From contig NC_088317.1 in NCBI RefSeq assembly GCF_910592395.1, positions 13,332,001-13,396,000 on the forward strand: 64,000 nucleotides of DNA, in the 5' to 3' direction. The notes beneath the pieces are model-generated. The model was not told where the DNA came from, ran no database searches, and saw only the letters and a list, made by a program, of their open reading frames with translations. Made by a program: the position numbers and the translations under genes. Position 1 is the stretch's first letter; each line of letters begins with the position of its first letter. Below are positions 54,556 through 64,000 of this stretch, piece by piece. Origin of the DNA: Lineus longissimus (taxonomy: Eukaryota > Nemertea > Pilidiophora > Heteronemertea > Lineidae).

Positions 54556-57100
54556 TCACTTCTCAACAACAAAAGGTAGCTGGCGCCCCATACGGATTAC
54601 TGTTGAAATTCTGTCGTCTAAAATATTTCTCTTATCATAAAATGGATTTAAACTGCGTTTATTACTTCCTTCACAAACATGTCAGATGTTAACACCCTCA
54701 TATCATGTAACCATGTTTTTCTATCAACCAACGAACCGTAGTAGTTGTCAAAAGAAATGCCAGTTTTTACCACATGTTGACTGATTCCTTTTAACTTTTT
54801 AAACTCAGAGGCTTTAGTTTTATAGGCATAAATCTTACTTTTCAAAGCAATACATTCTATCATTTCATCATCCGCAAACTGATCTTTAGAATATCCCGGG
54901 ATTTTCACTATACTCTTATCATACAGAGGGTGTTTTTTGGACAATTACTGAAATCGAAATGTTCCTTCAGAGTTGTAGCCCCAATGTAAATTGGTTAATT
55001 GAACATCATACTTGTTATTCTCATCAGAATTGCAACCTAATCCTCATAAAATAAAACTTCCGAATCGAACTTAGGATTGGCGTTTCTTCTCAAAGCAATG
55101 CCGGGATCTGTCACCAACTCAACATTGTACCTTTTCCTTATGTTTTCACAGGCTTTTCCATAGAAAGCGTTGTTCATTAATTTGAAGCAGTCTTTCTCAA
55201 AGTCTGTTTTCGCCACCATCCTCTGTTTCGTGTTGAAATCAATATATTTTCCCAAAACTTCATGTTGATTTTGAAGTCATCATCTGCCATTGACTTTGTG
55301 ATATTGTCCAAACTGGATTGTAGAAATCTGAATGAGTCTAAAAACCGTAAACAACCAAATTGAAAAGAAATATACTCCTCTGCATATTTTGGGAGTAGTT
55401 TCAGTCTGTTACCTTTTGTCATCCTAATCAGGGTTTTTTAACCAATGTTTTGATGAAAAGCTAGGAGTCGTCGTGACTAAGGTTGTGGAAGAAAATCGGG
55501 ACAAAGTTGGCGTGTTTTGCCATGAGGTTAAAGAAGTTGTGGGCTGCACCTCTGAATTTACCGCTAGAGTGATCATGATCGCGAAACATTTTCAGGGTTC
55601 TTTGAGTCGGCTGTTTTACCACAATAATAACACTGTCCATTTTGTTTATCCAACTCGAACTTTGCTTGCTCTTTGTTAGTCAACAACTCCATTTTTAATT
55701 CTGTCTTCAGAAGTTTCCCAAATTCATCTTCCTTCCGCATTAACCATTCACAAAACCAATCAACCACGTCCTCCCCACGGTATGAAAAATATGCACTTTC
55801 AAAAAGTTCTGGATAATTTGAGTGAATGTAACACCCCACTGCAGAGGCTTCAACATGCCTTCAACATGTGGGCCATCAGCATCCCTTACGTGTGCACTAG
55901 TTGCTTCGAAATCAGCGTACATGACAAAAGGAGCCCTATTTCTAAACGAGTAGTTTTTAAATTTTAGATTTGCTACTGCGCTGACCTTCTGTCATACTTT
56001 GATTTCACAATAATCAAGAACCCCACATTTCTTTTTGTGATTAACTAGAGTCACTTCCCTATCAAAAGCATTCATACACCTTCTACACAAATGTTTTTTA
56101 TGACTGCTGTTATTCCGAAAAAACACAGACATATTTGTCAGTAGCATGTAATGCTCCTGGTAATACAGAATATCGATGACGCTTTCATCTTCAAAACTTT
56201 TGGACAGATAGAGTGGTTCCAAAGTGTAATCCAGAATGTTTTCTGAACCTACCTTACGAGTTTTCAACCCCAAAATATTGATCTTCAAATCATTTTCTCG
56301 TTCTATTTTTGGCACATCTTTTTTTACACATACTGGAAAATTATCTATTTAGAATTTTCCTTCATATTTCCTGTAGGAACCAGCATTACAATGGTCATTA
56401 GTTGGTTCATAGCGTGCTGCTATCAAACTCCACAAAAACACTTCCCGTCATTACACTGTACATTAATTATCGAATTTGATTTGAAAAAGGAAGTTTAATG
56501 AAGTGCCCGCCTATGGTGTCTCTGTATGCAACTAAATATAAATAAGATTTGTTTATCTTGCCAAGGGTTAAACCGATACCCTTAGAATACCTCTCCTCGA
56601 TTTGTAGTTTGATGTAATCCAAACATTTATGCACAGCCTCTGGTTTATACATTTTAAAAACCACCTCAAATGGCGAATGGATACCATGAAAGATTTATGT
56701 GCTATTCTTCAAAAATGATGCTTTAATAAAATAAACTTCCACAGTAACAGTTAACTTAAAATGGGAGCTGTCGAGAAGCGATAACACCTCAACAAATTTC
56801 TGTTTGTATTTCGCCAGGGTTGTTGCTTCCTGGGGTTATCTAAATTGTACAGCTACAAAATCTCTCTTGTTATCGAATTTGTTTAACATTTTTCCAACCT
56901 TTACCAAAACATCTTCCTCTTTTGCTATCGGTTGTGAAGTCGGTTCCTCCGGGTCATCTGGTTCATCCCGTTGGGGTTCCTCTGGTGGTGGTTCGTTGGG
57001 TGGTGTGAATGTTTTATTGATACTCTCTAATAATTGTTTTAAGTTATTTTTATGTTTTTCAGAGTTTAGATGTTGGTTGTAATTTTTAATAAAACTTCAG
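54556..57100 (-). pseudogene. POLB: protein-primed family-B DNA polymerase (Polinton 2), central deletion
   Basis: Read from about 57100: a finger remnant (HLNSEKH), an acidic Pro-rich linker (57000-56930), GGHFIKLPF, a CRRCMNAF finger, YADFEAT (exonuclease motif I), CYYCGK, then YISFQFGCLRFLDSFRF. A deletion near 55255 joins the DDDFKI segment directly to DFNTKQRM, removing roughly 200-300 residues relative to Polinton 1. Then come KLMNNAFYGKACENIRKR, KIYAYKTK and a C-terminus to 54556. The catalytic YxDTDS box seen in Polinton 1 is absent, lost near 54945-55037. The copy cannot encode an active polymerase. It lies 35 bp upstream of the kinase on the same strand. Confidence 0.9.
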
Positions 57101-57225
57101 AGATACAAACATATAAAAACCTCTTTTTTAGTTTGTACTTTGTACTTTTCAATTTAAGATATAGATTTGTTCTTAAACTGTTAAAAACTCGTTGAATTTC
57201 TCTATTTGACAAAAAAAGTACTTTA

Positions 57226-57600
57226 AATGGAGGGCAAAGAAACTAAAAAACCAAGGCGTTGAAGAGAGTGAAAACCTTTCTATATTTTTAGAACTTAACG
57301 AAGATTTAAAACCTAAAACAAAAAAGAATTTTGGTGAGCTTGAAGGCCTAGAAATTGACCGCAAAATGAATACGAAATCAAAGGTATTTTTAAAACACAA
57401 ATTAAGTTTAGTGAAAGATTGGAAATTACTCCAGAGTTTTCAGAATTGGGGAGCATAGTTGAAATCACAGTTTACCTACCACAACGTTTCAACAAAATGA
57501 CAAAAGTCCAGAGGGAAACCTGAAGGAAAATCCTGAGATTTACTTTGGTTACAATGGGAAAAATAAAAACCAACACCATGAAATCTCGTTTGTCTAATAA
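57226..57600 (+). pseudogene. unrecognised Polinton ORF, frameshifted
   Basis: Coding-like segments in successive frames: SENLSIFLELNEDLKP, then ITPEFSELGSIVEITVYL, then NPEIYFGYNGKNKN. The order and absence of repeats suggest one gene with at least two frameshifts. The family is not recognised. It diverges from the polymerase gene across about 120 bp. Confidence 0.4.
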
Positions 57601-57830
57601 ACTTTACACACCCGTCGGGATAAAGAGGCACTAAAAACACCAAAAATAAAAATAAAAACATTTATAAACTCAACTTAAGAAATAACAGTTCACAAATAAC
57701 AGTTTACAAAAAACACAATAATAAAAAAATACACAAAAATTAAAAAATTAGAAAATTAAATATACACAAAAATAAAAAAGGGCCTTTATAAGCCGCTTAT
57801 TTGGATGAGCTGTTGACTAATGTTGGTGGT

Positions 57831-58382
57831 ATGAGAATTATCTTCACTGGACTTCGCTGTACATTTTACAACATTTCTAGGAAACTAGGAAAAGATGCCT
57901 TCATAATCAAAAAGGGCAGTGGCAGTCACTACGTTATACTTCCAGATGGACTATACACAATAAAATCTTTCATTGAGGGTTTCAGAGAACGGATGGAAAA
58001 CGATGGGCACAACAAAAATGTGTTACATTTTAATCTCCAGGAGATAACCAATAAACTTTGGATCACCTGTAGAAAAAGAGAACAACAGCAGTATTGTCTA
58101 ATCGTAATGGAAAAAGTAAAAGATCTTTTGGGGTTAAGTGTCCGCAGGGGAGATTTTATTGAGTTGTTAGGAAAACCTGATGAGTACATATGGGGATTTT
58201 TAAATTTGAAAAATAGAGCAGACTGTTTGCGGCTAGAAAAAAACCCACTGTCGTTTTGCCAGAATCAATTTTACATGGCAGTATGGTTTGCAACAAGCGG
58301 CTGTGGAGTTTCAGTCAACGAACACTTGAAACACAAAACTCTAATGATCAGATCGTTTTATAGATTTCACACCTATTATTAG
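57831..58382 (+). pseudogene. penton-like minor capsid protein, N-terminal part (Polinton 2)
   Basis: I prefer ATG 57831 (MRIIFTG) over 57801. The region SHYVILPDGLYTIKSF resembles the N-terminal strand motif of Polinton penton proteins, followed by LHFNLQEITNKLWI and KDLLGLS. The frame ends at 58382 without the C-terminal block seen at 3238-3627. No stop interrupts it, but the tail may be foreign. In particles it would sit at vertices. Moderate confidence. Confidence 0.5.
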
Positions 58383-58419
58383 GTTTGTAAAATTATGAAA
58401 AACTTACAAAAACTTACCT

Positions 58420-59157
58420 GGTCCGCGTGAAATCAGTTTTAACGAAACGAATAATAATAGTATTAACCGTGGAAAGCTAGGAGTGTTGTTAAGCGAGTTT
58501 GGGTTAAAAGACGAGTGTGATTTTTCGGTGTTCGAAAATAATAATGGATGGACTTCATGGAGTGTTCCAGACTATAATCCTAACATAACCGATCTTGGCT
58601 ATTATATGAATGACTCAAAAATAAATTTCTTCCTGATGCAGGTTCACGAAAATAAAATGCCCCCAATGTTTAATGTGGACTGGGATCCTGAAATGGCTAC
58701 CTTCAAATATCCTGATACTTTCATCAAGTGGCATGTTAATCAGGAAAAAAAATGTTTTTGACGTTATCAAACAGAATCGTTGTCAGACGTATCAAAAATT
58801 CATGATACTAAAGTCAATAGGTTTCTTGAATTGTGGTATAAGAAACTGAATGATTCTGTCCGAACAAACGTGTACTGCATACTTGGCGCCCAGGCACTCA
58901 CCCGAACTCCAATTACAGGAGCAACAGCCACTGAATTCGATGCCCAGAAAGAATTTACCAAACTTTTAAAAGACTCAATTATATTCCTTCCTCAATTCAA
59001 AGGTATCAAAAGGCAATTGCCGAAAACTCACACTAGATTGCATTATGTAATTGCTCCTAGTCTATACGTTATCGGTTCCAACATCATGAATTACAACAAT
59101 AACATTTTGATAGCGTCACCAAAAATGAATGTTGGGAAAAATGACATCAACAGTTAA
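58420..59157 (+). pseudogene. unrecognised ORF, one in-frame TGA
   Basis: One frame runs from about 58420 to TAA 59155, interrupted only by TGA at 58759. It has an aromatic-rich segment (GWTSWSVPDYNPN) and a helical second half (NRFLELWYKKLNDSV). No recognised domain. Position between penton-like and membrane protein genes suggests a Polinton gene. A following stretch to 59330 stays largely open but has no clear start. Confidence 0.45.
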
Positions 59158-59398
59158 AAGAATACTGCGCCTCATTTATTGAAAGGTCCACCTGTAAAAA
59201 CTTACAAATTGAAAACAATGGATAAAAAGATAGTGGAACTGCAACCGCCTGAGGCAACTAGTGTAAAACATAAATTGGGTAAATTAAAAATGACTGTTTG
59301 CTTGCTGATGACTACACCACCCGTGAAAACATGACTTTTATTATAGTTGCCGCAGCCGGTGGAGTCGTAAGTTTTGTGTGGTATTTTAGTCAATCTGA

Positions 59399-60838
59399 AT
59401 GGCTGAAGGAGGAGAAAGATCCCCAATGGGTAAAGGCATCCCCGAAGATGGTATAGGTGATAATACCCCTATGAATTCTGAGGAAAAATGCTGTTACCAA
59501 TCCAGTTCCTGGCGATGGGATAACTTACAACACAGCAACTTGTGAAGGAAGTAATTTAGATTCGGAGTCAGATTATCTCAGTTGAGCTCCAACACCAGGA
59601 AAAAGGAATAGAATGGGGTGCAGCAAAAGAGGACATACTAAAACTTTCCGCTTTTGTGGAAGAATATAAACCTCTAAGAAATCAATTGTTAATAAAAGTA
59701 GATGGGAAAACCATAAACCTCCTCAACGAAGAAATGGAAAACTTTAGCTCGATCGACATTGGAGAGCAGGACGAGTTGAACATCAGTAAATTATATCCTA
59801 GATACCCTAAATTCGGGTAGAGATCAGACTATTGAAGATCCTGAACTTAAACATGCGCTGGAATTAACAGCTGCTGCAAAAGAGTTTGAAAAACTTCATA
59901 AGATTTGAAGATCGGACCAATTATTAGTCAAATGATTGACGAGAAAGGAGAATTAAAAGAACAATCTGAAATTATGGCCATTGCTCGTGAATTTCAATCA
60001 TCATCGCAGAAACGAACCAAAGTCAGCAGACCAAAAGAACAGAGATCAAATTTAGTAGTCCAATTCGAAGATGTTATTCACAGTGATGATGAAAGTTCTG
60101 ACTCAAACAATCATAATGAAACATTAATGACATTAATGACATCAGTGCACCTGATCAAGAATTAGAAGAAGCATTCGGTTCTGGGAAGTTAAAAAAGTTT
60201 TCCTCAATGTGAAAGAGATGACTAAAACTATAACCAGACTTAGAAATAAGATTGAACTACTTGACGAACAATACGACCAGGAAGCTGAGAAGAAACAGAA
60301 AATAATGGAATTATTAGACAAAGAAAAGGAAAATTTGAAATCCCTTAACTATGAATATGATATCAAAGATGAAGATGGAAGAGAATATGGAAAGGTTTTC
60401 TTAAGAAACCAGATTCAAAGATTCCTCTGAAAGATAGATTAAGATTACTTTTTAAGATTGATTTAAGAATAGGTTTAAAAATTGGTACCTTCGTAACAGC
60501 ATTCATTATGATATTAACCACTCTAGAATTGACTATCAGTAATGCCATAAGGGCAACAACTCAATCTAACCCAAACCCCCCTAATCCCCCAAAGCCAGAG
60601 CCAAGCGTTCCAGATAGAGTAAGGGAAGGACTTAAAGAATTGGCTAAGAAATCAGTTGTAGCTCTACCAGGAATAATAGGTTCGATTGTTTCACTCACTC
60701 ATCTTGAAATCAGCAGGTGCTGTTGTTGGTTTTCTGGCTGAAAATGTTATCATCCTTTTGATGATTGTTATCATCTCGATTATCTATAGTTTATCTGAAG
60801 GTGTAAAAGCAATTAAAAAACGGGAAATAGAGTCGTAA
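59399..60838 (+). pseudogene. Polinton coiled-coil plus membrane protein, copy 1
   Basis: Starts MAEGGE. Frame changes follow, then an acidic/charged region (KHALELTAAAKEFEKL), a coiled coil at 60209-60370 (RLRNKIELLDEQYDQEAEKK), and after a one-base shift a KIPLKDRLRLLFKI segment. A first membrane helix (FVTAFIMILTTLELTI), a Pro-rich PNPPNPPKPEP linker, then ALPGIIGSIVS and a final hydrophobic pair reach TAA 60836. The ALPGIIGSIVS motif recurs in Polinton membrane proteins as I know them. Its role is unknown, possibly in virion or membrane association. Compare copy 2. Confidence 0.65.
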
Positions 60839-60890
60839 AAGTCAGATCCTCTGGAAAAGTCAGTTCCGGATAGTATTTTAAGTAAAATAA

Positions 60891-61681
60891 ATGGCTGAAG
60901 GTGGAGGTGGTAAATCTAATAAAGAAGACTAATTTGGGGAGGTAAATGAAGAATTAGAAATGGATAATTTATATAGAAGATTTTACCCTTAAGCCCTCTA
61001 CAAAATAGGTGTGACCGAAGAGGTAAAAAAAACCCAAGCACTCAAAGAAGAAAAAGGAAGAATTAAAAGAAAAAATTGATAACCTCAAAAATGTAATAGT
61101 TGAAATAGATGACCAACTGGGTAAGGAGCGGCAAAAGTTATTTGAGTTGGACAGAGAAATGGAAAGCAGCACAAGCAGAATGATTCGTTTAATTACAGAT
61201 GTTCTGAAATAACCAGACTCAAAGCTCCCTCCGAATGAATAGATTAAGATTACTCTTCAAATTGGAAGGCTTAACCATTGGAGCAATTGTAACTACGGTA
61301 ATAATGATTTTCACAATCTCAGGTCTTTCTATCGGTAATTCCTTTTGGGCGGTAAAACCTCCTCGCCCAAAACCTCCAGGTCCAACTCCACTAAAGCCTC
61401 CAAAACCAGATATCCCAGATAGAGTAAAAGATGACTTAAAGACATTTGCGGAGTGGTTAAAAGAATTAGCGACAAAATCGGCTGCAGCCCTACCAGGCAT
61501 TATTGGTTCCATTGTTTCGTTCATTCTGAGATCAGTAGGTGCTGTTGTTGGATTTTTGGCAGAGCATCTCATAATTTTATTGTTCGTTGTTGTCAGTTCA
61601 ATTGTTTATGGTTTGGTTGAGAGAGTAAAGGCATTCCTGCGGAAGCAGGCGTCCTGGCAGGAGAAGAGGAAATATTCGTAA
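60891..61681 (+). pseudogene. Polinton coiled-coil plus membrane protein, copy 2
   Basis: Starts MAEGGGG, then quickly stops near 60930. Coiled-coil sequence follows near 61020-61210, ending at a TAA that replaces the codon joined through in copy 1. The membrane half, ATG 61235 to 61681, is an intact 148-codon frame with a first helix (IGAIVTTVIMIFTI), Pro-rich PKPPGPTPLKPPKP, AALPGIIGSIVSFIL and a last helix (LIILLFVVVSSIVYG). It lacks most of the acidic middle seen in copy 1. The two copies are tandem and clearly paralogous. Confidence 0.7.
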
Positions 61682-61715
61682 GGAAATCTTCATCTAAGGA
61701 AATCTTCCTAAATAA

Positions 61716-62572
61716 ATGGCAACTGGAAAGGTGTTAAACCCACAAAGAAGTAATCGTGTTCCCCCAGGTTTGAAGGCTGAACGTTATCATCACGTTATCA
61801 CTCACAATCCCTCAACGGCGCAACCAAAGGAAACTCTGTATGTGAGAATTCCAAAGTTATATGAAAATACTCTTCATACCTGGCAGTCGGCAGAAGTTGT
61901 GGTCGTAGGTAACAACAAAAATTCTGTAGTAAATAATTTGGGTAGAAATCTTATTTCGAAATTGTCTGTTAAATAGGGAATGGAAAAACTTCTTGAAGTT
62001 GACAACTACAATTTAACACCAAATGCAAAGATTTGTGGTTGACAAATGAGGAAAGGGAAAAGTATTTCAGGGAATCAAAAATAGTTACCTCAGAGAATTA
62101 AGATCTGGTGTAGCTTTGACTGATATTGCTGGAAAAACTAACAATGAGAAGATTCTGAAAGCCATATTTGACAAGAGGTACAAAATCCCAATTGACTTTG
62201 AATTGCTGTCAACCCACATGCCATTTTACAAATTTCCCATTCAGGAGGATGTTATATTTGACATGACCTTGGCACCAAATGAGGATGTTATTTTTACAAC
62301 CACAACTGCGAATATGAACTATGAATTGAAAAGTATATGCAGGTGTTTTCAGGAAGGCATTACGGAATTACTACTAGGGTGTTAGTTCAAAATATGATTC
62401 TGTTGTGAGGGACTTCCGGGAGACTATTCGTATGTAAGTACTATTTTTCAATAAAGATGAAAAGTCAATGAAAATGGCGTTACAGGAAAACGACATAATT
62501 CCAAAAAATGAAAGGGATGCAATTTTAGATCTCTTAAGAAAAAATAAGTCATCTAAGTTGACTTTACATTAA
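61716..62572 (+). pseudogene. Polinton major capsid protein (double jelly roll), broken
   Basis: Starts MATGKVLNPQRSN with THNPSTAQ and ETLYVRIPKL, the usual N-terminus of Polinton capsid proteins, then NNLGRNLISKLSV. After stops at 61974 and frame changes it resumes with DLWLTNEEREKYF, a key capsid signature, then YKIPIDFELLSTHMPFY and DMTLAP. The last open part ends near 62572; the C-terminal jelly roll is missing or degraded. The protein would form the icosahedral shell. A deletion of roughly 40-60 residues between 61976 and 62030 is likely. Confidence 0.85.
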
Positions 62573-62601
62573 GAGTTCCCAAGATAATTTTTGGTTCTCG
62601 A

Positions 62602-63209
62602 ATGAGCAGAGAAACACGTAACAGAGAGTCTAGTGAAGATTTGATAGACGTCATATTGGCCTCAATACCACCTAGCAGTCAGACTAGCAGTCAGACTAAC
62701 AATCAACTAAAGTTAACTAAAAACCAACTAAATCTGACAGGACAGCAGACAAGTAGTCAAAATCCAGTCACTCCTTGACAAGTCTTGTCCGAACAAGGTA
62801 CACACGCAAAGGGAGATCTTGAGGTTTTAGTTGCCACTCGCAAGACAAAAGAATTAACTGGGAAGCAAATAACTTTAAATGACCTTGACTATATGTCAGA
62901 AAAAAACATCTTAAAATATCACAGGATCTATCAGAACACTTAAGCCTCAAGGGTTAATGACACCTTTAGCAAAACGGCTATCAGATCTTATTTGTCCTTC
63001 ACAGGTTGGCTTTACCGAATTGTGACAGAGATAATCTCTACAAGGACCTTATAGGAATGTTTACATTGTGATGAATGAGTTGGAGCGGTAGTTTAAAAAT
63101 GGCTGGGCTGATGGCAGTGGCTACCACAAGTTTACTTAGTAACTGTAACAGAGCATCAGCTCCTCCCGATGGTGGACCATTAAATTTACAGGAAATAAAT
63201 GCGAAGTGA
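62602..63209 (+). pseudogene. Polinton small gene with Gln-rich N-terminus (Polinton 2)
   Basis: ATG 62602 opens a frame with TGA at 62776 and TAA at 62941. Segments SSQTSSQTNNQL, LEVLVATRK, LNDLDYMSEKNIL and KYHRIYQNT match the gene at 2026-2812 in order. The hydrophobic end (MAGLMAVATTSLL, near 63100) is in another frame. It sits after the capsid gene as expected. Function unknown. Confidence 0.65.
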
Positions 63210-63656
63210 AGCGAACAACCTGCAGGAGACAACGCCCCAAGAGAAAGAGGTAACAGCCTCTGAGTCGAATTGTTCTCTGCTACCTAAAAACAGAGGTCAG
63301 TTAAACAGATCACTTGGTCGAGGGAAAACGCTCCAATGTATCAAAGGAAAAAAGGATGGATCGTATTAATGGAAAATTGGTAAAAGAATTGCCACCATCT
63401 CAAATTCCTAACGAATGTAGCAGAGCCAGAAACACCATCAACACTCGAGTCTTCCCGAGGAAGTTGGAGTAAAATTAATTATCTGTGGCTGGCGATCCCA
63501 GTGCCATTTATTGCTGGAATATTTTTATGCAGACAAAAGTATGCTCCAATTAAAAAGGAGGTCGTATCGGTAGATAGCAATCCAGCAGGAGTTGGCACTC
63601 CTTAGGGGGTAAACAGAACTCTAGAAAACATACAACCATTTCCAGTAATGGAATGA
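63199..63656 (+). pseudogene. Polinton single-pass membrane protein (Polinton 2), frameshifted
   Basis: Homologue of 2802-3257: ATG 63199, charged N-terminus, then a membrane stretch (WLAIPVPFIAGIFL-like) near 63484-63530 and a terminal PFPVME before TGA 63654. At least two frame changes. Follows the same neighbour gene as in Polinton 1. Confidence 0.6.
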
Positions 63657-63906
63657 GTGTTCTGAACAGACTATGATCTGACTCTATCAACAAAACAGAA
63701 CATTAAAATAGTTGAAAAAGCTTGCGCATCTATCTGGTCAAAAGAAATCCGTAAGTACTGTTATACTAACCTTACAATTATTTGTAATGCTCATATAAAA
63801 ACTTATACTGGCATGATAAATATTTTTCCCGACCTCGTCGAGTTTCGAACCAACGCTTCCAACGGGAGCTGGCACTTCTAGCCGGAGATATCTCATGTTT
63901 ACCAAC

Positions 63907-64000
63907 CTGACGCTTGACTATATGTCAGAAAAAGACATCTTAAAGTATCACAGGATCTATCAGAACACTTTAGCCTCGAGGAGCTAATATTTACACAGCA
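63907..64000 (+). repeat. second copy of the KYHR segment of the preceding Polinton gene
   Basis: About 70 bp from 63910 (CTTGACTATATGTCAGAAAA) duplicate 62881-62955 with few changes. It runs to the window edge, so a third Polinton copy or a tandem duplication starts here. Confidence 0.75.

Larger units (their letters stand above)
49846..63656. mobile_element. Polinton/Maverick element 2 (decayed, most genes present)
   Basis: Gene order from left: small left-end protein (-), integrase with chromodomain (+), deoxynucleoside kinase-HNH (-), protein-primed DNA polymerase (-), unknown (+), penton-like (+), unknown (+), coiled-coil/membrane protein twice (+), major capsid protein (+), and the two small genes shared with Polinton 1 (+). 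Packaging ATPase and cysteine protease were not found. All main genes carry frameshifts or deletions. Terminal inverted repeats were not identified. Boundaries are those of recognisable genes. Confidence 0.88.

Noticed and set aside
59332-59456. Small membrane protein before the first MAEGG gene
   Set aside because: The hydrophobic stretch is not in frame with a start codon (stop after four codons) and overlaps the next gene.

Overview
The window reads as animal nuclear DNA, most likely from a marine invertebrate; the species cannot be fixed from sequence alone. The reasons are GT-AG introns with phase-compatible exons, a complement C3-type gene, and a repeat load of Polinton/Maverick (adintovirus-like), DIRS, L2/CR1-like LINE, PIF/Harbinger and MITE-like elements. 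There is no bacterial organisation: no operons with ribosome binding sites, no CRISPR array, and no rRNA or tRNA gene that I could support.

Layout. 1-1000: PIF/Harbinger transposase fragment and a 447-bp MITE. 1023-7458: decayed Polinton 1 (unknown ORF, two small structural or accessory genes, penton-like capsid gene, protein-primed family-B DNA polymerase). 8067-9096: a TIR element with poly-C/G tracts. 9381-40442: eight phase-compatible exons of a complement C3/thioester-protein gene on the + strand, covering the end of the thioester domain, MG8 and part of a C345C/NTR domain. Its introns are swollen by insertions. The 12.8-kb intron 13869-26707 holds a frameshifted DIRS retrotransposon (about 16122-25232), itself split by a 2972-bp long-TIR element, plus a LINE tail. 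The 12.4-kb intron 26919-39282 holds an L2/CR1-like LINE (- strand), a 1.5-kb TIR element and other repeats, and a possible two-exon small gene. 44433-46893: a THAP-domain gene (+) converging on a P2X7-ballast-domain gene (-). 49846-63656: decayed Polinton 2, more complete than the first: small left-end protein, integrase with chromodomain, deoxynucleoside kinase joined to an HNH nuclease, DNA polymerase, penton-like protein, a duplicated coiled-coil/membrane protein, major capsid protein, and the same two small genes seen in Polinton 1. A 13-copy 81-bp satellite lies inside its kinase gene.

How they fit together. The host signal is one C3-like gene plus two domain genes downstream. The two Polintons share at least three gene families, so they belong to related lineages. 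Both carry frameshifts, stops and deletions and look inactive. The most unusual items are the kinase-HNH fusion in Polinton 2, the long-TIR element carrying a Cys-rich protein of unknown role, the duplicated Polinton membrane gene, and a family of poly-C/G TIR repeats.
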